Shown here piece after piece: positions 19,246 to 28,321 of a stretch of DNA of 64,000 bases (within the stretch, counting starts at the first letter, position 1; each line of letters opens with the position of its first letter). Source of the DNA: Bog-473 sp963745175 (lineage in GTDB: Bacteria > Actinomycetota > Acidimicrobiia > Acidimicrobiales > RAAP-2); NCBI GenBank assembly GCA_963745175.1, contig CAVUWK010000005.1, positions 613,030 to 677,029 of the forward strand. The letters are read 5' to 3'. Under the pieces are notes generated by a model, which did not search any database, was not told where the DNA came from, and saw only the letters and a program-made list of their open reading frames with translations. The position numbers were made by a program, and so were the translations under genes.

Positions 19246-21399
19246 TCATGCGGGCAGTTCACCCGTGTCGAGCAACATCTGGAACGACGCCGCGTCGAGC
19301 GTCGGCACATCGAGCTCCTCCGCCTTCTTCAGCTTGCTGGCGCCCGGCGACTCTCCCACCACCAGGACGAAGGTCTTCTTCGAGACGCTCCCAGGCGACT
19401 TGCCGCCTCGCGCCATGATCGCCTCCTCGGCCGCCTCCCGCGTGTAGTCGGGCACACCACCGGTCACCACCACCGTCTTGCCCTCGAGCGTCTGCGGGAG
19501 GGCCGCCCCGGCTCCCCCACCCGACGTACCGTCGGCCCCCGGCTCCGTCATGGTCACCCCGGCCGAGCGCAACCGCCCCAGCACGGGCACGTTGGTGTCC
19601 GCCGAGAGGAACTCGGCCAAGGAAGCAGCGATGATGCCGCCGACACCGTCCACGGCCGCCAGCTCCTCGACCGTCGCCCCCTCGATGGCATCGAGGGATC
19701 CGAAGGCGCGCGCCACCGCCCGGGCCCCGGTCGGTCCCACGTGCCGGATCCCCAGCGCCACGAGCAGCCGGCTCAACGGTTGGGCCCGCGAGGCATCGAT
19801 GCCGGCCACCAGGTTGGCCGCCGACAGTGCGCCGAACCGCTCCAGGGTGACGAGTTGCTCGGCGGTGAGATCGTAGAGGTCGGCTGCATCGTGCAGGAGG
19901 CCCGCCGCCACCAGCTGGAGCACGCGCTCCTCGCCCAGCCCCTCGATGTCCATCGCCGAACGCGACGCGTAGTGCGAGATCCGCTGCACCCGCTGCGCCG
20001 GGCAGTCGATGTTGGTGCAGTACGTGTCGCTCTCCCCCGGCAGGCGCACCAGCGGCTGGCCACACGAGGGGCACGACGTCGGGAACTTCCACTTTGGTCT
20101 GCGCCGCTTCGGCACACCCGGGCCGTCGCGCACCGGGCCCACCACCTCGGGGATGACGTCGCCCGCCTTGCGCACCACGACGAGGTCGCCCGGTCGGACG
20201 TCCTTGACCGCCACCTGGTCCTCGTTGTGCAGGGTGGCCACGCCGACCGTCGAACCGCCCACGAAGACCGGCTCCAGCCGGGCGAAGGGCGTCGCCCGCC
20301 CGGTGCGCCCGATGGAGACCATGATGTCGAGCAGCCGGGTCGTGCGCTCCTCGGGCGGGAACTTGAAGGCGATGGCCCAGCGGGGTGCCCGCGACGTCGA
20401 CCCGAACACGTCGTGCAGCGCCAGCTCGTCCACCTTGGTCACCACGCCGTCGATCTCATAGGCGAGGTCGTGGCGCGCCTCGGCGAGGTCGTGGCAGCGT
20501 TCCACCACCGCCGTCATGCCCACGATCCGCCGGGCGTCGGGGCTCACCGGGAACCCCGCCTTGGCCAGCTGCGCCAGCGTGTCGGTCTGCGTGGCCGCCG
20601 GCCATCTGTTCCGGGCCGGTGCCCCGCCTCCCTCCACCACGCCGACCGCGTAGGCCCAGAAGTGCAGCGGCCGCGTCGCGGTGACCCCCGGGTCCTTCTG
20701 GCGCAAGGCGCCGGCGGCGGAGTTGCGCGGGTTGACGAAGAGCCGCTCCCCCAACTCCGCCTGCCGCTTGTTCATGGCCTCGAACTCGGCCACCGGCATG
20801 TAGATCTCGCCCCGCACCTCGAGCAGGGTGGGGTAAGGCCCGCCCGCCTTGCCCAGCTGCTTGGGCACATCCGACACGGTGGCCACGTTCGCCGTCACGT
20901 CCTCACCGGTCACGCCGTCCCCCCGCGTCGCCGCCTGCACGAACTTCCCACGCTCGTAGGTCAGGGACATGGCCACGCCGTCGACCTTGGGCTCGCACGA
21001 GAAGGCGAGCGACTCCACATCGAGGTCGGGCGCCTGGCGCCGCAGCCGCTCGGCCCACGAGCGCAGCTCCCCCTCGTCGAACGCGTTGTCGAGGCTCATC
21101 ATCGGGACCCGGTGCCGGACCTCCTGGAACAGCCCCGACGGCGCCGCCCCCACGGTCTGCGTCGGCGAGTCCGGCGTGGCGAGCGAGGGGTAGTCGGCCT
21201 CGAGCTGACGGAGCTCGACCACGAGCAGGTCGTACTCGGAGTCGGGGATCTCGGGCGCGTCGAGCACGTTGTAGAGCTCGTTGTGGTGGACGATCAGCGC
21301 GCGCAACGCCGCAGCACGCGCTGCCGCCTTGGGCGGAACCTTCCCGTCGCCCGCGCCGGGCCCGACGGCACCGGTCGCGTGGCCCCCTGCGGCAGCCAC
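19246..21399 (-). CDS. ligA: NAD-dependent DNA ligase
   Basis: The protein is about 717 residues. The adenylated Lys138 is in CEPKVDGVAMSL. The NAD-binding domain Ia (HHNELYNVLDAPEIPDSEYD), OB fold (GRTGRATPFARLEPVFVGG), four-cysteine zinc finger (CPSCG...CTNIDCPAQ), helix-hairpin-helix region and C-terminal BRCT domain (TLEGKTVVVTGGVPDYTREAA) appear in the canonical order. It seals nicks in replication and repair. GTG 21399 is chosen because it follows the mnmA stop by 2 nt, suggesting co-transcription; a longer reading would overlap mnmA. Confidence 0.95.
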   Translation of the reverse strand: MAAAGGHATGAVGPGAGDGKVPPKAAARAAALRALIVHHNELYNVLDAPEIPDSEYDLLVVELRQLEADYPSLATPDSPTQTVGAAPSGLFQEVRHRVPMMSLDNAFDEGELRSWAERLRRQAPDLDVESLAFSCEPKVDGVAMSLTYERGKFVQAATRGDGVTGEDVTANVATVSDVPKQLGKAGGPYPTLLEVRGEIYMPVAEFEAMNKRQAELGERLFVNPRNSAAGALRQKDPGVTATRPLHFWAYAVGVVEGGGAPARNRWPAATQTDTLAQLAKAGFPVSPDARRIVGMTAVVERCHDLAEARHDLAYEIDGVVTKVDELALHDVFGSTSRAPRWAIAFKFPPEERTTRLLDIMVSIGRTGRATPFARLEPVFVGGSTVGVATLHNEDQVAVKDVRPGDLVVVRKAGDVIPEVVGPVRDGPGVPKRRRPKWKFPTSCPSCGQPLVRLPGESDTYCTNIDCPAQRVQRISHYASRSAMDIEGLGEERVLQLVAAGLLHDAADLYDLTAEQLVTLERFGALSAANLVAGIDASRAQPLSRLLVALGIRHVGPTGARAVARAFGSLDAIEGATVEELAAVDGVGGIIAASLAEFLSADTNVPVLGRLRSAGVTMTEPGADGTSGGGAGAALPQTLEGKTVVVTGGVPDYTREAAEEAIMARGGKSPGSVSKKTFVLVVGESPGASKLKKAEELDVPTLDAASFQMLLDTGELPA

Positions 21400-21401
21400 G
21401 G

Positions 21402-22466
21402 CTACGCCGCGATGCCCGCGCCCACCACGGCGTCGGGGTCGAGCTCGTCGTAGAGCGCCACCGTCTGGCCCGGAGCCACGGGCCGCTGCGGGTCGTCGAA
21501 ATGGACCTCCATGCCGGCGTCGCCCGGCGATTGCTCCAGGGTGCACGGCACGGGGCGCCCGTGCGCGCTGACCTGGGCCACGGCCCGGGAGCCCGGGACG
21601 AGTGGCTGATCGACCCACGTCATGGACGGCCCGGCGAGCACCACCGACGAGCGCAGTGCGTCCGAGGCGCTGCCGACGGTCACCCGCCGCGCCGCCACGT
21701 CGACGTGCGTCACGTAGCGCCGCTTCCCGTCGCTCCCGTGGCCCATGCCCCGCCGCTGGCCCACCGTCACCAGCTCGACGGCTTCGACGGAGCCGGCCGG
21801 GCGGCCGTCGCCGTCCACCACCTCGGCCGGGTGCAGGTCCACCCGGCGGGACAAGAACCCCTCACGGCCCTCCGCACTCCCGATGAAGCACACGTCCTGG
21901 CTGTCCGGCTTGGCGGCGGTGCGCAGGCCGAGACGGCGGGCGTGGGCCCGTACGTCGTCCTTGGTCATCTCGCCCACGGGGAAGAGCACACGGGCCAGCG
22001 CGTCCTGCCCCAGCATGGAGAGCACGTAGGACTGGTCCTTGGCCGGATCGGCCCCCCGGCGCAGGCCGATGGCCGGCGGAGCGGCAGTGCTGACGCGGGC
22101 GTGGTGGCCGGTCGCCAAGCGGTGGAAGCCGAGGCGGTCGGCCCGGTGGAGCAGCCGGTCGAACTTCATGGAGCGGTTGCACTCGATGCACGGGTTCGGC
22201 GTCCGCCCCCGCGTGTGCTCACCCACGTAGGGCGCCACGACGTTGCGGTCGAACTCCTCGGTGAGGTTGAAGACGTGGTGGGTGATGCCCAGCTGCTGGG
22301 CCACCCGGCGGGCGTCCTCGACGTCGGCCACGGAGCAGCAGCCCGAGTCCGAGGGCCCGCCCCACAGCTTGAGCGTGGCTCCCACGACCTCGTGGCCCTG
22401 CTCCACCAGGAGCGCCGCCGCAACGGAGGAGTCGACGCCTCCCGACATGGCCACGAGCACCCGCAT
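21402..22466 (-). CDS. mnmA: tRNA-specific 2-thiouridylase
   Basis: MnmA thiolates uridine-34 of Lys, Glu and Gln tRNAs. The PP-loop SGGVDSS (8-14), catalytic Cys93 in NPCIECN and persulfide Cys193 in DVCFIG are all present in 354 residues. The gene follows the cysteine desulfurase by 22 nt, which supplies the persulfide sulfur in this pathway. It also has its own CACACT -10 only 6 nt upstream of its ATG, so it may be made both from the operon and alone. Confidence 0.95.
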   Translation of the reverse strand: MRVLVAMSGGVDSSVAAALLVEQGHEVVGATLKLWGGPSDSGCCSVADVEDARRVAQQLGITHHVFNLTEEFDRNVVAPYVGEHTRGRTPNPCIECNRSMKFDRLLHRADRLGFHRLATGHHARVSTAAPPAIGLRRGADPAKDQSYVLSMLGQDALARVLFPVGEMTKDDVRAHARRLGLRTAAKPDSQDVCFIGSAEGREGFLSRRVDLHPAEVVDGDGRPAGSVEAVELVTVGQRRGMGHGSDGKRRYVTHVDVAARRVTVGSASDALRSSVVLAGPSMTWVDQPLVPGSRAVAQVSAHGRPVPCTLEQSPGDAGMEVHFDDPQRPVAPGQTVALYDELDPDAVVGAGIAA

Positions 22467-22472
22467 GGGACC

Positions 22473-22478
22473 AGTGTG
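22473..22478 (-). promoter_or_regulatory. -10 hexamer CACACT, putative leaderless promoter inside the sulfur operon (mnmA)
   Basis: It ends 6 nt before the mnmA ATG, within the 22-nt gap after the desulfurase stop. Confidence 0.4.
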
Positions 22479-22488
22479 CCACCGGGGA

Positions 22489-23658
22489 TCACGTCCCTCG
22501 ACGCAGTGCGGCTACCACGGCCGGCACGACGGCGAGGGCGCGGTCGATGTCGGCATCCGTGGTGCCATATCCCAGCGTGAAGCGGAGAGCACCCGCCGCC
22601 AGTTCGGGGGCGACGCCCATGGCGGCGAGGACGTGGCTGGGCTGGAGGGCGCCGCTGGCACACGACGACCCGCCGGAGATGCAGACGCCCTCCTCGCCGA
22701 GCGCGACGAGCACCTCCTCCCGCTCGACCCCCGGCACGCACAGGTGCAGGTGGCCCGGGAGGACGTCGACCCCTTCTCCCGGCGGCACGGTGCGGTGGGC
22801 TCCCTCGAGTGACGCCAGCAGCCCGTCGGCGAGCCGGTCCCGGAGCGCCTCCATGCGGGGCACCGCCGCGGCGCGCTCGGCCGACACCAGGCGCAGCGCG
22901 GTGGCCAGCCCCACCGCCCCCGCCACATCTTGGGTCCCGCTCCGCCGCTCGCGCTCCTGCCCTCCTCCGTACTGGCGCGGCTCCAACACGACGCGACCGG
23001 TCACCGCCAGGGCACCGACCCCGACCGGCCCGCCGATCTTGTGCGCGCTCACCGAGACGAGGTCCGCGCCGGCGGTGGCCTCGGCCAGATTCAGGGAGAG
23101 CGACGCCTGGACGGCGTCGGTGAAGACAGAGGCGTTGGGGGCGCGCCGGCGCACCGTCTCGACGATCTCGTGGAGCGGTTGGATGACCCCGGTCTCGTTG
23201 TTGGCCGTCATGACCGCGACCAGGGTGATGCGTGACGACAGCGCCCGGGCCAGCGCGTCGGGTTCGACGATGCCGTGGGTGTCGACCGGCAGCTCGCGCA
23301 CGTCGATGCCGGCCTTGGCTGCGGCGCGGGCCGACTCGCGCACGGCCGGGTGCTCGACGGCGCTGCACAGCACGACGGCCTCGCCTTTTTCGCGCCGGGC
23401 GGCCTCGGCCGGCCCGAGCACGGCCAGGTTGGCGGACTCGGTGCCGCCGGACGTGAAGACGATGTCGCCCGGATCCCGGCCGAGGAAGGCGGCCACCTCG
23501 TCGCGCGCCTCCTCGAGCAGGCGCCGCGCCCGCTGGGCGGGCGGATGGCTGCCCGTCGGGTTCCCGAGCACGCCGGCATGCACCTCGGCCATGGCGGCGG
23601 CCACCTCGGGCCGCAACGGGGTGGTGGCGGCGTGGTCCAGGTAGGTGACGCCGGTCAC
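22489..23658 (-). CDS. Cysteine desulfurase (NifS/IscS class)
   Basis: This PLP enzyme releases sulfur from cysteine as a protein persulfide. The N-terminal YLDHAATTPL, the PLP Lys207 in SAHKIGG and the active Cys333 in ISGGSSCASG are diagnostic. The SSCASG loop without a long insertion is of the IscS/NifS type. Length (389 aa) is normal. GTG 23658 is chosen because it gives MTGVTYLDHA. It lies 14 nt after the aldehyde dehydrogenase stop and 22 nt before mnmA, to which it most likely donates sulfur. Confidence 0.92.
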   Translation of the reverse strand: MTGVTYLDHAATTPLRPEVAAAMAEVHAGVLGNPTGSHPPAQRARRLLEEARDEVAAFLGRDPGDIVFTSGGTESANLAVLGPAEAARREKGEAVVLCSAVEHPAVRESARAAAKAGIDVRELPVDTHGIVEPDALARALSSRITLVAVMTANNETGVIQPLHEIVETVRRRAPNASVFTDAVQASLSLNLAEATAGADLVSVSAHKIGGPVGVGALAVTGRVVLEPRQYGGGQERERRSGTQDVAGAVGLATALRLVSAERAAAVPRMEALRDRLADGLLASLEGAHRTVPPGEGVDVLPGHLHLCVPGVEREEVLVALGEEGVCISGGSSCASGALQPSHVLAAMGVAPELAAGALRFTLGYGTTDADIDRALAVVPAVVAALRRGT

Positions 23659-23672
23659 CGCGGCACCGCAGG

Positions 23673-25037
23673 TCAAGCGACGTAGACGGTCTTGGGGTTG
23701 GTGAACTCCTTCAGACCGAGCTCGGAGAGCTCGCGCCCGTACCCCGACCGCTTGATGCCGCCGAAGGGCAGCTCGGGCATGGAGGCCACCATGGCGTTGA
23801 CGAAGACGGCGCCCGCCTCGATCCCCTCGATGCAGGCCTGCACCTCGATGTCGTCGCTGCTCCACACGCTCGAACCGAGCCCGAAGGTGGTGGCGTTGGC
23901 CGCCGTGATGGCCGCGGCGAGGTGCGGGACCCGGATCACCATGGCCACCGGGCCGAAGATCTCCTCCCGGGCCACGTCCATGTCGGTGGTGATGCCCGAG
24001 AGCACCGTCGGGGCGAACCACCAGCCGTCGCCGTCGGGCAGCGGCGCGCCGGTGTGCACGATGGCGCCCTGCCGCACGGCCTCCTCGACCTGGCCGACCA
24101 GCTCGTCCCGCTGTGCCTCGGTGACGATCGGGCCCACGTCGGTGGCGGGGTCGAATGGATCCCCAACGACCAGCGCGCTCATGGCCTCGATGAAGCGGGA
24201 CTCGAACTCGTCGGCCACCGCGTCGAGCACGATGAACCGCTTGGCCGCGATGCACGACTGGCCGTTGTTCTGCACGCGGGCGGCGACGGCGGTGCGCACG
24301 GCCGCTTGGAGGTCGGCGCTGGGGAACACGATGAAGGGGTCGGAGCCGCCCAGCTCGAGCACGGTCTTCTTGAGGGCGTCGCCGGCGGCCGCGGCCACCG
24401 ACATGCCAGCCGGCTCGCTGCCGGTGATCGTCACCGCGGCGATGCGCGGGTCATGGATGAGGGCGGCGACCTCGCTCGACGGGATGAAGAGGTTGGTGAA
24501 GACGCCCTCGGGCAGCCCGGCCCGGCGGAACAGGTCCTCGATGGCCAGCGCCGTCTGCGGGACGTTCGACGCGTGCTTCAGCAGCCCGACGTTGCCCACC
24601 ATCAGCGCCGGCGCGGCGAACCGGATCACCTGCCACAGCGGGAAGTTCCACGGCATGATGGCCAGCACCGCACCGAGGGGCTGGTAGTGCACGTAGGACC
24701 TCGCCGCCGTGGTGGGGATCGGCTCGTCGGCCAGCAGCCCCTCCGCGTTGTCGGCGAACCAGCGCAGGCCGACCGCGCACTTGGACACCTCGGCCTTGGC
24801 CGCGGCGAACGTCTTGCCCATCTCGGTCGTGAGGATCCGGGCCACGTCGGGCACCTCCCCCTCGAGCAGCTCCGCTGCGGTCAGGAGATGGCGGGACCGC
24901 TCGGCGTAGGTGGTGGTCCGGTATTCGGCGAAGGCGGCGACGGCGCGATCGAGGATGGCCTCGACCTCCGCCGGCGTGTGGGCGGGGAACTCCTTCTCCG
25001 TCTTTCCGGTGGTGGGGTTGATGGTGGCGAAGGGCAT
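23673..25037 (-). CDS. NAD(P)-dependent aldehyde dehydrogenase, succinate-semialdehyde dehydrogenase-like
   Basis: The 454-residue protein has catalytic Cys262 (QNNGQSCIAAKRF), general base Glu228 (VLELGGSDPF) and the MPWNFPLWQ cofactor motif. Length and the SCIAAKRF context match the short GabD/SSADH group that turns succinate semialdehyde into succinate. A PuuD-like hydrolase and a gamma-glutamyl ligase-like protein lie 2.5 kb away. A shared polyamine or GABA route is possible but inferred. ATG 25037 follows TAAAAC by 7 nt. The downstream desulfurase may be co-transcribed. Confidence 0.85.
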   Translation of the reverse strand: MPFATINPTTGKTEKEFPAHTPAEVEAILDRAVAAFAEYRTTTYAERSRHLLTAAELLEGEVPDVARILTTEMGKTFAAAKAEVSKCAVGLRWFADNAEGLLADEPIPTTAARSYVHYQPLGAVLAIMPWNFPLWQVIRFAAPALMVGNVGLLKHASNVPQTALAIEDLFRRAGLPEGVFTNLFIPSSEVAALIHDPRIAAVTITGSEPAGMSVAAAAGDALKKTVLELGGSDPFIVFPSADLQAAVRTAVAARVQNNGQSCIAAKRFIVLDAVADEFESRFIEAMSALVVGDPFDPATDVGPIVTEAQRDELVGQVEEAVRQGAIVHTGAPLPDGDGWWFAPTVLSGITTDMDVAREEIFGPVAMVIRVPHLAAAITAANATTFGLGSSVWSSDDIEVQACIEGIEAGAVFVNAMVASMPELPFGGIKRSGYGRELSELGLKEFTNPKTVYVA

Positions 25038-25044
25038 GAGAGCA

Positions 25045-25050
25045 GTTTTA
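25045..25050 (-). promoter_or_regulatory. -10 hexamer TAAAAC, putative leaderless promoter of the aldehyde dehydrogenase operon
   Basis: It ends 7 nt before ATG 25037. Confidence 0.4.
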
Positions 25051-25068
25051 CCCGGCTGCAGCCCCGTT

Positions 25069-26479
25069 TCAGCCGGACAACCCCAGGTGTTCGGGGACGG
25101 CCCGTCGTATGAGCTTCCCGGTGGCCGTGTGGGGCAGGTCCTTGGCGGCGACGTACGTCTTGGGCCGCTTGTACGGGGCGAGGCGGGCCGTGGCTGCGGC
25201 CCGCAGGGCCTCCTCGGCGGACGACGCGGTCGGACGGGCGTTCGGGGACGTAGGCGGCGCAGACCCGCTGGCCCCATTGGTCGTCGGCGAGGCCGAAGAC
25301 GGCCACCTCGGCGATGCCGTCGACGGCGGCCAGGACGTTCTCGATCTCGGCCGGGTAGACGTTGACGCCGCCGCTGATGATGAGGTCGTGGCGCCGGCCG
25401 GTCAGGTAGAGGTAGCCGTCCGGATCGAGGCGGCCGAGGTCGCCGACGGTGCACGACGACCCGTGCCAGGCGGCGGCGGTGGCGGCGGGGTCGTCCCAAT
25501 AACTGAACCGGGCGAAGGCCGGCACGTCGCACCAGATGGTGCCGACGGCGTCGTCGGTGTCGGCATCGGTGTCCGCTGCGTCGGCGTCGGTGTCGGCGGC
25601 GATCTCGAGGCGGCGCCCGGGGCGGGCCCGGCCGACGGTGCCGGGGCGCTCGAGCCAGTCCTCGGGCGGGCACACCGTGAACTGGGCCTCGGTCGAGCCG
25701 TAGAACTCCCAGACGGCGCCTGGGCGGGCGCGGGCCATGACGGCCCGCTTGACCGGCTCGGGGCAGGGGGCGCCGGCGTGGGCCAGCAGGCGCAACGAGT
25801 CGAAACGCTCGTCTTCGCCGAGGTCGGGCCGCTGCAGGATGCGCTGCAGATGGGTCGGCACGAGGAAGGTGGTGGTCGGGCGGTGGCGGCGGAGGGCATC
25901 GAGGGCGGTGGCCGCGTCGAAGCGGCTCAGGATGACCAGCGACCCGCCGGCCAACAGGGTGTTGGAGGCGAAGCGGATGGAGACCATGTGGTACATCGGC
26001 GAGCAGACCAGATGCAGGTCCTCGGCGTCGAAGTGCCAGACGGCGGCCTCGTCCTCGAAGACGGACCAGGCCGTGGCCTCGTCCCACAGGCCGGTCGTGA
26101 CGCCTTTGGGCCGGCCCGTCGTGCCCGACGTGTAGTGCATGGGGCGGGTGAGGGGATGGGGAGCCAGGTCGACAGGGTTGCCCTCATGTATGAGCTGGGC
26201 CAGGTCGGCTCCGGTGAAGACGCGCACGGTCGGGCGGGCGTCGTCGGCCAGCTCGTCGCGCTCGGCCGGGGTCAGCGTGGCGTTGAGCACGACCGGGATG
26301 AGGCCGATGCGGGCGGCGCCCAGCACCGCACAGAGGAGGTCGGCCGACGAGCCCAGGGCGAAGGCGACGCGGTCGCCCCGGGTGCAGCCCCGGGCGAGCA
26401 GCGCGCCGGCCGCTCGGCGCTGGCGGTCCTCGGCGTCCGCCGCATGCAGCAGCTCCACGGTGGAGGCGTCCCGGGGCAC
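25069..26479 (-). CDS. AMP-dependent acyl-CoA synthetase/ligase, one frameshift
   Basis: The AMP-binding P-loop YTSGTTGRPKGV, the adenylate motif EFYGSTEAQ, YLTGRRHDLIISGGVNVYPAEIE and, after a frame change near 25230, the C-terminal PYKRPKTYVAAKDLPHTATGKLIRR with the catalytic Lys are all present. It activates a carboxylic acid to its CoA thioester; the substrate is not readable. Reconstructed length is about 470 residues, short for the family because the N-terminal region is abbreviated. The GTG start at 26479 lies 6 nt after TATCCT. It is divergent from the sirtuin gene. Confidence 0.85.
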
Positions 26480-26485
26480 CGGCGC

Positions 26486-26491
26486 AGGATA
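26486..26491 (-). promoter_or_regulatory. -10 hexamer TATCCT, putative leaderless promoter of the acyl-CoA ligase
   Basis: It ends 6 nt before GTG 26479. Confidence 0.5.
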
Positions 26492-26520
26492 CGCGCCGGT
26501 GACCGTGCCACCATGGCCCG

Positions 26521-27327
26521 ATGGGGATGACCGACGACATCGGGCGGGCCCGTTCGCTGCTCGAGCAGGCGCGGCGGGTCGTGGTGCTGACGGGCGCCGG
26601 CATCTCGACGGACTCGGGCATCGCCGACTTCCGGGGGCCGCAGGGCGTGTGGACCAAGAATCCCGAGGCCGAGAAGATGGCGACGCTCCAGGCCTACGTC
26701 TCGGACCCCGAGCTGCGGGCGCGGTCGTGGCAGAACCGCCTGACCTCGTCGATGTGGTCGGCGGCGCCCAACGCCGGTCACCGGGCCCTGGTCGACCTGG
26801 AGCACAGCGGGCGGATGGACCTGCTCGTCACGCAGAACATCGACGGGCTGCACCAGAAGGCGGGGAGCGACCCGGCGCGCATCGTCGAGATCCACGGCAC
26901 GTCACTCGAGGTGATGTGCCTGCGCTGCGGCGACCGTCAGCCGGCCGAGCCGGTGCACGACCGGGTGCGGGCCGGCGAGGCCGACCCGGCCTGTACGGCG
27001 GTGGTCGGCGATGGCGACGCCGTCTGTGGCGGGATCCTGAAGTCGGCCACCATCAGTTTCGGCCAGAGCCTCGTGGCCGAGGACCTGTTCCGGGCCGAGG
27101 AGGCGGCGTCGCGCTGTGACCTCCTGCTCGCGGTGGGCTCGACGCTGGGCGTCTTCCCCGCTGCCGGTCTGGTGCCGGTCGCCGTGCGGCACGGCGCCGT
27201 GGCGATCATCGTCAACGGCGGACCGACTGACATGGACTCCCTGGCCGACGCGGTCGTGCAGGGCTCGATCAGCGAGTGCCTGCCGGCGCTCGTGGAGGAA
27301 CTGGGGCCTATTTCTCCTCGGTCGTGA
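26521..27327 (+). CDS. cobB: SIR2-family NAD-dependent protein deacylase
   Basis: This 268-residue sirtuin removes acyl groups from lysines using NAD. The motifs GAGISTDSGIADFRG and TQNIDGLHQ bind NAD, and His125 in EIHGTSLEV is catalytic. Cys133, Cys136, Cys158 and Cys169 form the zinc site. It is the divergent partner of an acyl-CoA ligase. In many bacteria, sirtuins reactivate acetylated acyl-CoA synthetases, so regulation of the neighbour is a reasonable guess. ATG 26521 has CACCAT 6 nt upstream. The 3' end overlaps the convergent 48-codon gene by 20 nt. Confidence 0.9.
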   Translation: MGMTDDIGRARSLLEQARRVVVLTGAGISTDSGIADFRGPQGVWTKNPEAEKMATLQAYVSDPELRARSWQNRLTSSMWSAAPNAGHRALVDLEHSGRMDLLVTQNIDGLHQKAGSDPARIVEIHGTSLEVMCLRCGDRQPAEPVHDRVRAGEADPACTAVVGDGDAVCGGILKSATISFGQSLVAEDLFRAEEAASRCDLLLAVGSTLGVFPAAGLVPVAVRHGAVAIIVNGGPTDMDSLADAVVQGSISECLPALVEELGPISPRS

Positions 27328-27454
27328 TCCCGCGGTCGCGCCTGGCCTTGCGGCGGGGCTTGAGCGCGAACCACCAGATGCTGGCGATGGTCCCCAGCGT
27401 CACCGCGGTGGCAGCGACCGGCTTGACGACCTTGCGGGCACCGCTCTTGGCCAT
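27308..27454 (-). CDS. Small basic single-pass membrane protein, 48 residues
   Basis: ATG 27454 to TAG 27308 encodes a 48-residue protein. A basic N-terminus (MAKSGARKVVKP) is followed by one hydrophobic helix (VAATAVTLGTIASIWWFAL) and a strongly basic tail (KPRRKARRDRG). The pattern fits a small membrane anchor with positive charge on both sides. Coding is supported by in-frame codon choice and a clean ATG; no homologue is known to me. It overlaps the sirtuin gene tail to tail by 20 nt. Confidence 0.5.
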   Translation of the reverse strand: MAKSGARKVVKPVAATAVTLGTIASIWWFALKPRRKARRDRGITTEEK

Positions 27455-27519
27455 GGCGGCACCTTACCCGGCAAGTCTGGGACACGGCCGAGACCGGGAC
27501 CTCATCTGGGGGTTGCAGG

Positions 27520-28266
27520 TCACACGGTGGCGCGCACCGACCGTTCCTCCCTGTACTCCCGGGCCGCCCGGACCAGGGCATCGAAGGGCCGCTGGTCCAT
27601 CCCCTCCTCGGGGTGCCATTGGACGGCCAGGACGAAGCGGGCGGAAGGGAGTTCCACCGCCTCCACGACGCCGTCACGGGCGCGGGCGGTAACCACCAAA
27701 CCGCGACCCAGGTCACGGATGGCCTGGTGGTGCGAGCAGCGGACCTTGGTCGCGGCGCCGAAGACGTCAGCGGTCGCCGTGCGCGGCACCGTCTCCACGT
27801 CGACGTCACCGAAGACCATGGGGGCGCTGCGGTGGTCGAGGTTCCCGACGACGTCGGGCAGGTGCTGGTGCAGGGTGCCACCCAGGTAGACGTTCAGCAC
27901 CTGGCAGCCCCGGCAGATGGCGAGCACGGGCATGTCGGCCTCGAGCGCGGCGGCGAGCAGGGCCTGCTCGCTGGCGTCGCGGATCCGGTCGATGCCGCCC
28001 ACCTCGGGGTCAGGGTCCGCCCCGTAGGCGGCAGGGTCCAGGTCTCCCCCGCCGGTCAGGACGAGGCCGTCGAGGACGGCGATCACCTCGGCCGCCCCCG
28101 TCCCGGGGCCGCCCGGGGCAGTGCTGGCGGGCGGAAGGAGCAGGGGTCGCCCACCGGCGGCGGCGACCAGCTCGAAGTAGGACTCAGGCAGGACGGCGGC
28201 GCGGCGCTCCCACGAAGCCCAGGCAACGTCGGCCACGTAGGTCGATACGCCGATGAGCGGGATCAC
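27520..28266 (-). CDS. PuuD-like gamma-glutamyl-GABA hydrolase (class I glutamine amidotransferase fold)
   Basis: This 248-residue protein starts IPLIGVSTY. It has an LTGGGDLDPAAYG oxyanion region, the nucleophile Cys118 in AICRGCQ and the catalytic His in VQWHPEEG. PuuD-type enzymes cleave gamma-glutamyl-GABA in putrescine breakdown. The divergent neighbour is a glutamine-synthetase homologue of the gamma-glutamylating kind, a common genetic pairing. GTG 28266 is preferred over ATG 28281 because it lies 6 nt after TACGCT, whereas the ATG is upstream of that hexamer. Confidence 0.82.
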   Translation of the reverse strand: MIPLIGVSTYVADVAWASWERRAAVLPESYFELVAAAGGRPLLLPPASTAPGGPGTGAAEVIAVLDGLVLTGGGDLDPAAYGADPDPEVGGIDRIRDASEQALLAAALEADMPVLAICRGCQVLNVYLGGTLHQHLPDVVGNLDHRSAPMVFGDVDVETVPRTATADVFGAATKVRCSHHQAIRDLGRGLVVTARARDGVVEAVELPSARFVLAVQWHPEEGMDQRPFDALVRAAREYREERSVRATV

Positions 28267-28272
28267 CAGCCC

Positions 28273-28278
28273 AGCGTA
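28273..28278 (-). promoter_or_regulatory. -10 hexamer TACGCT, putative leaderless promoter of the puuD-like gene
   Basis: It ends 6 nt before GTG 28266. The divergent promoter at 28310-28315 is about 30 bp away, so one regulator could control both. Confidence 0.45.
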
Positions 28279-28309
28279 CATACGGGCTGGTGTTTCGCCC
28301 GCGGTGCGG

Positions 28310-28315
28310 TAGACA
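28310..28315 (+). promoter_or_regulatory. -10 hexamer TAGACA, putative leaderless promoter of the glutamine-synthetase-like gene
   Basis: It ends 6 nt before ATG 28322. Confidence 0.45.
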
Positions 28316-28321
28316 CTGCGC

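Noticed and set aside
18850..21453. An 867-codon plus-strand frame across pknB and ligA
   Set aside because: It runs antisense to two clearly coding genes and has Arg/His-rich, low-complexity content.
25109..26530. A 473-codon plus-strand frame opposite the acyl-CoA ligase
   Set aside because: It has Gly/Val/Arg-rich shadow composition; the minus strand carries the full ligase motifs.
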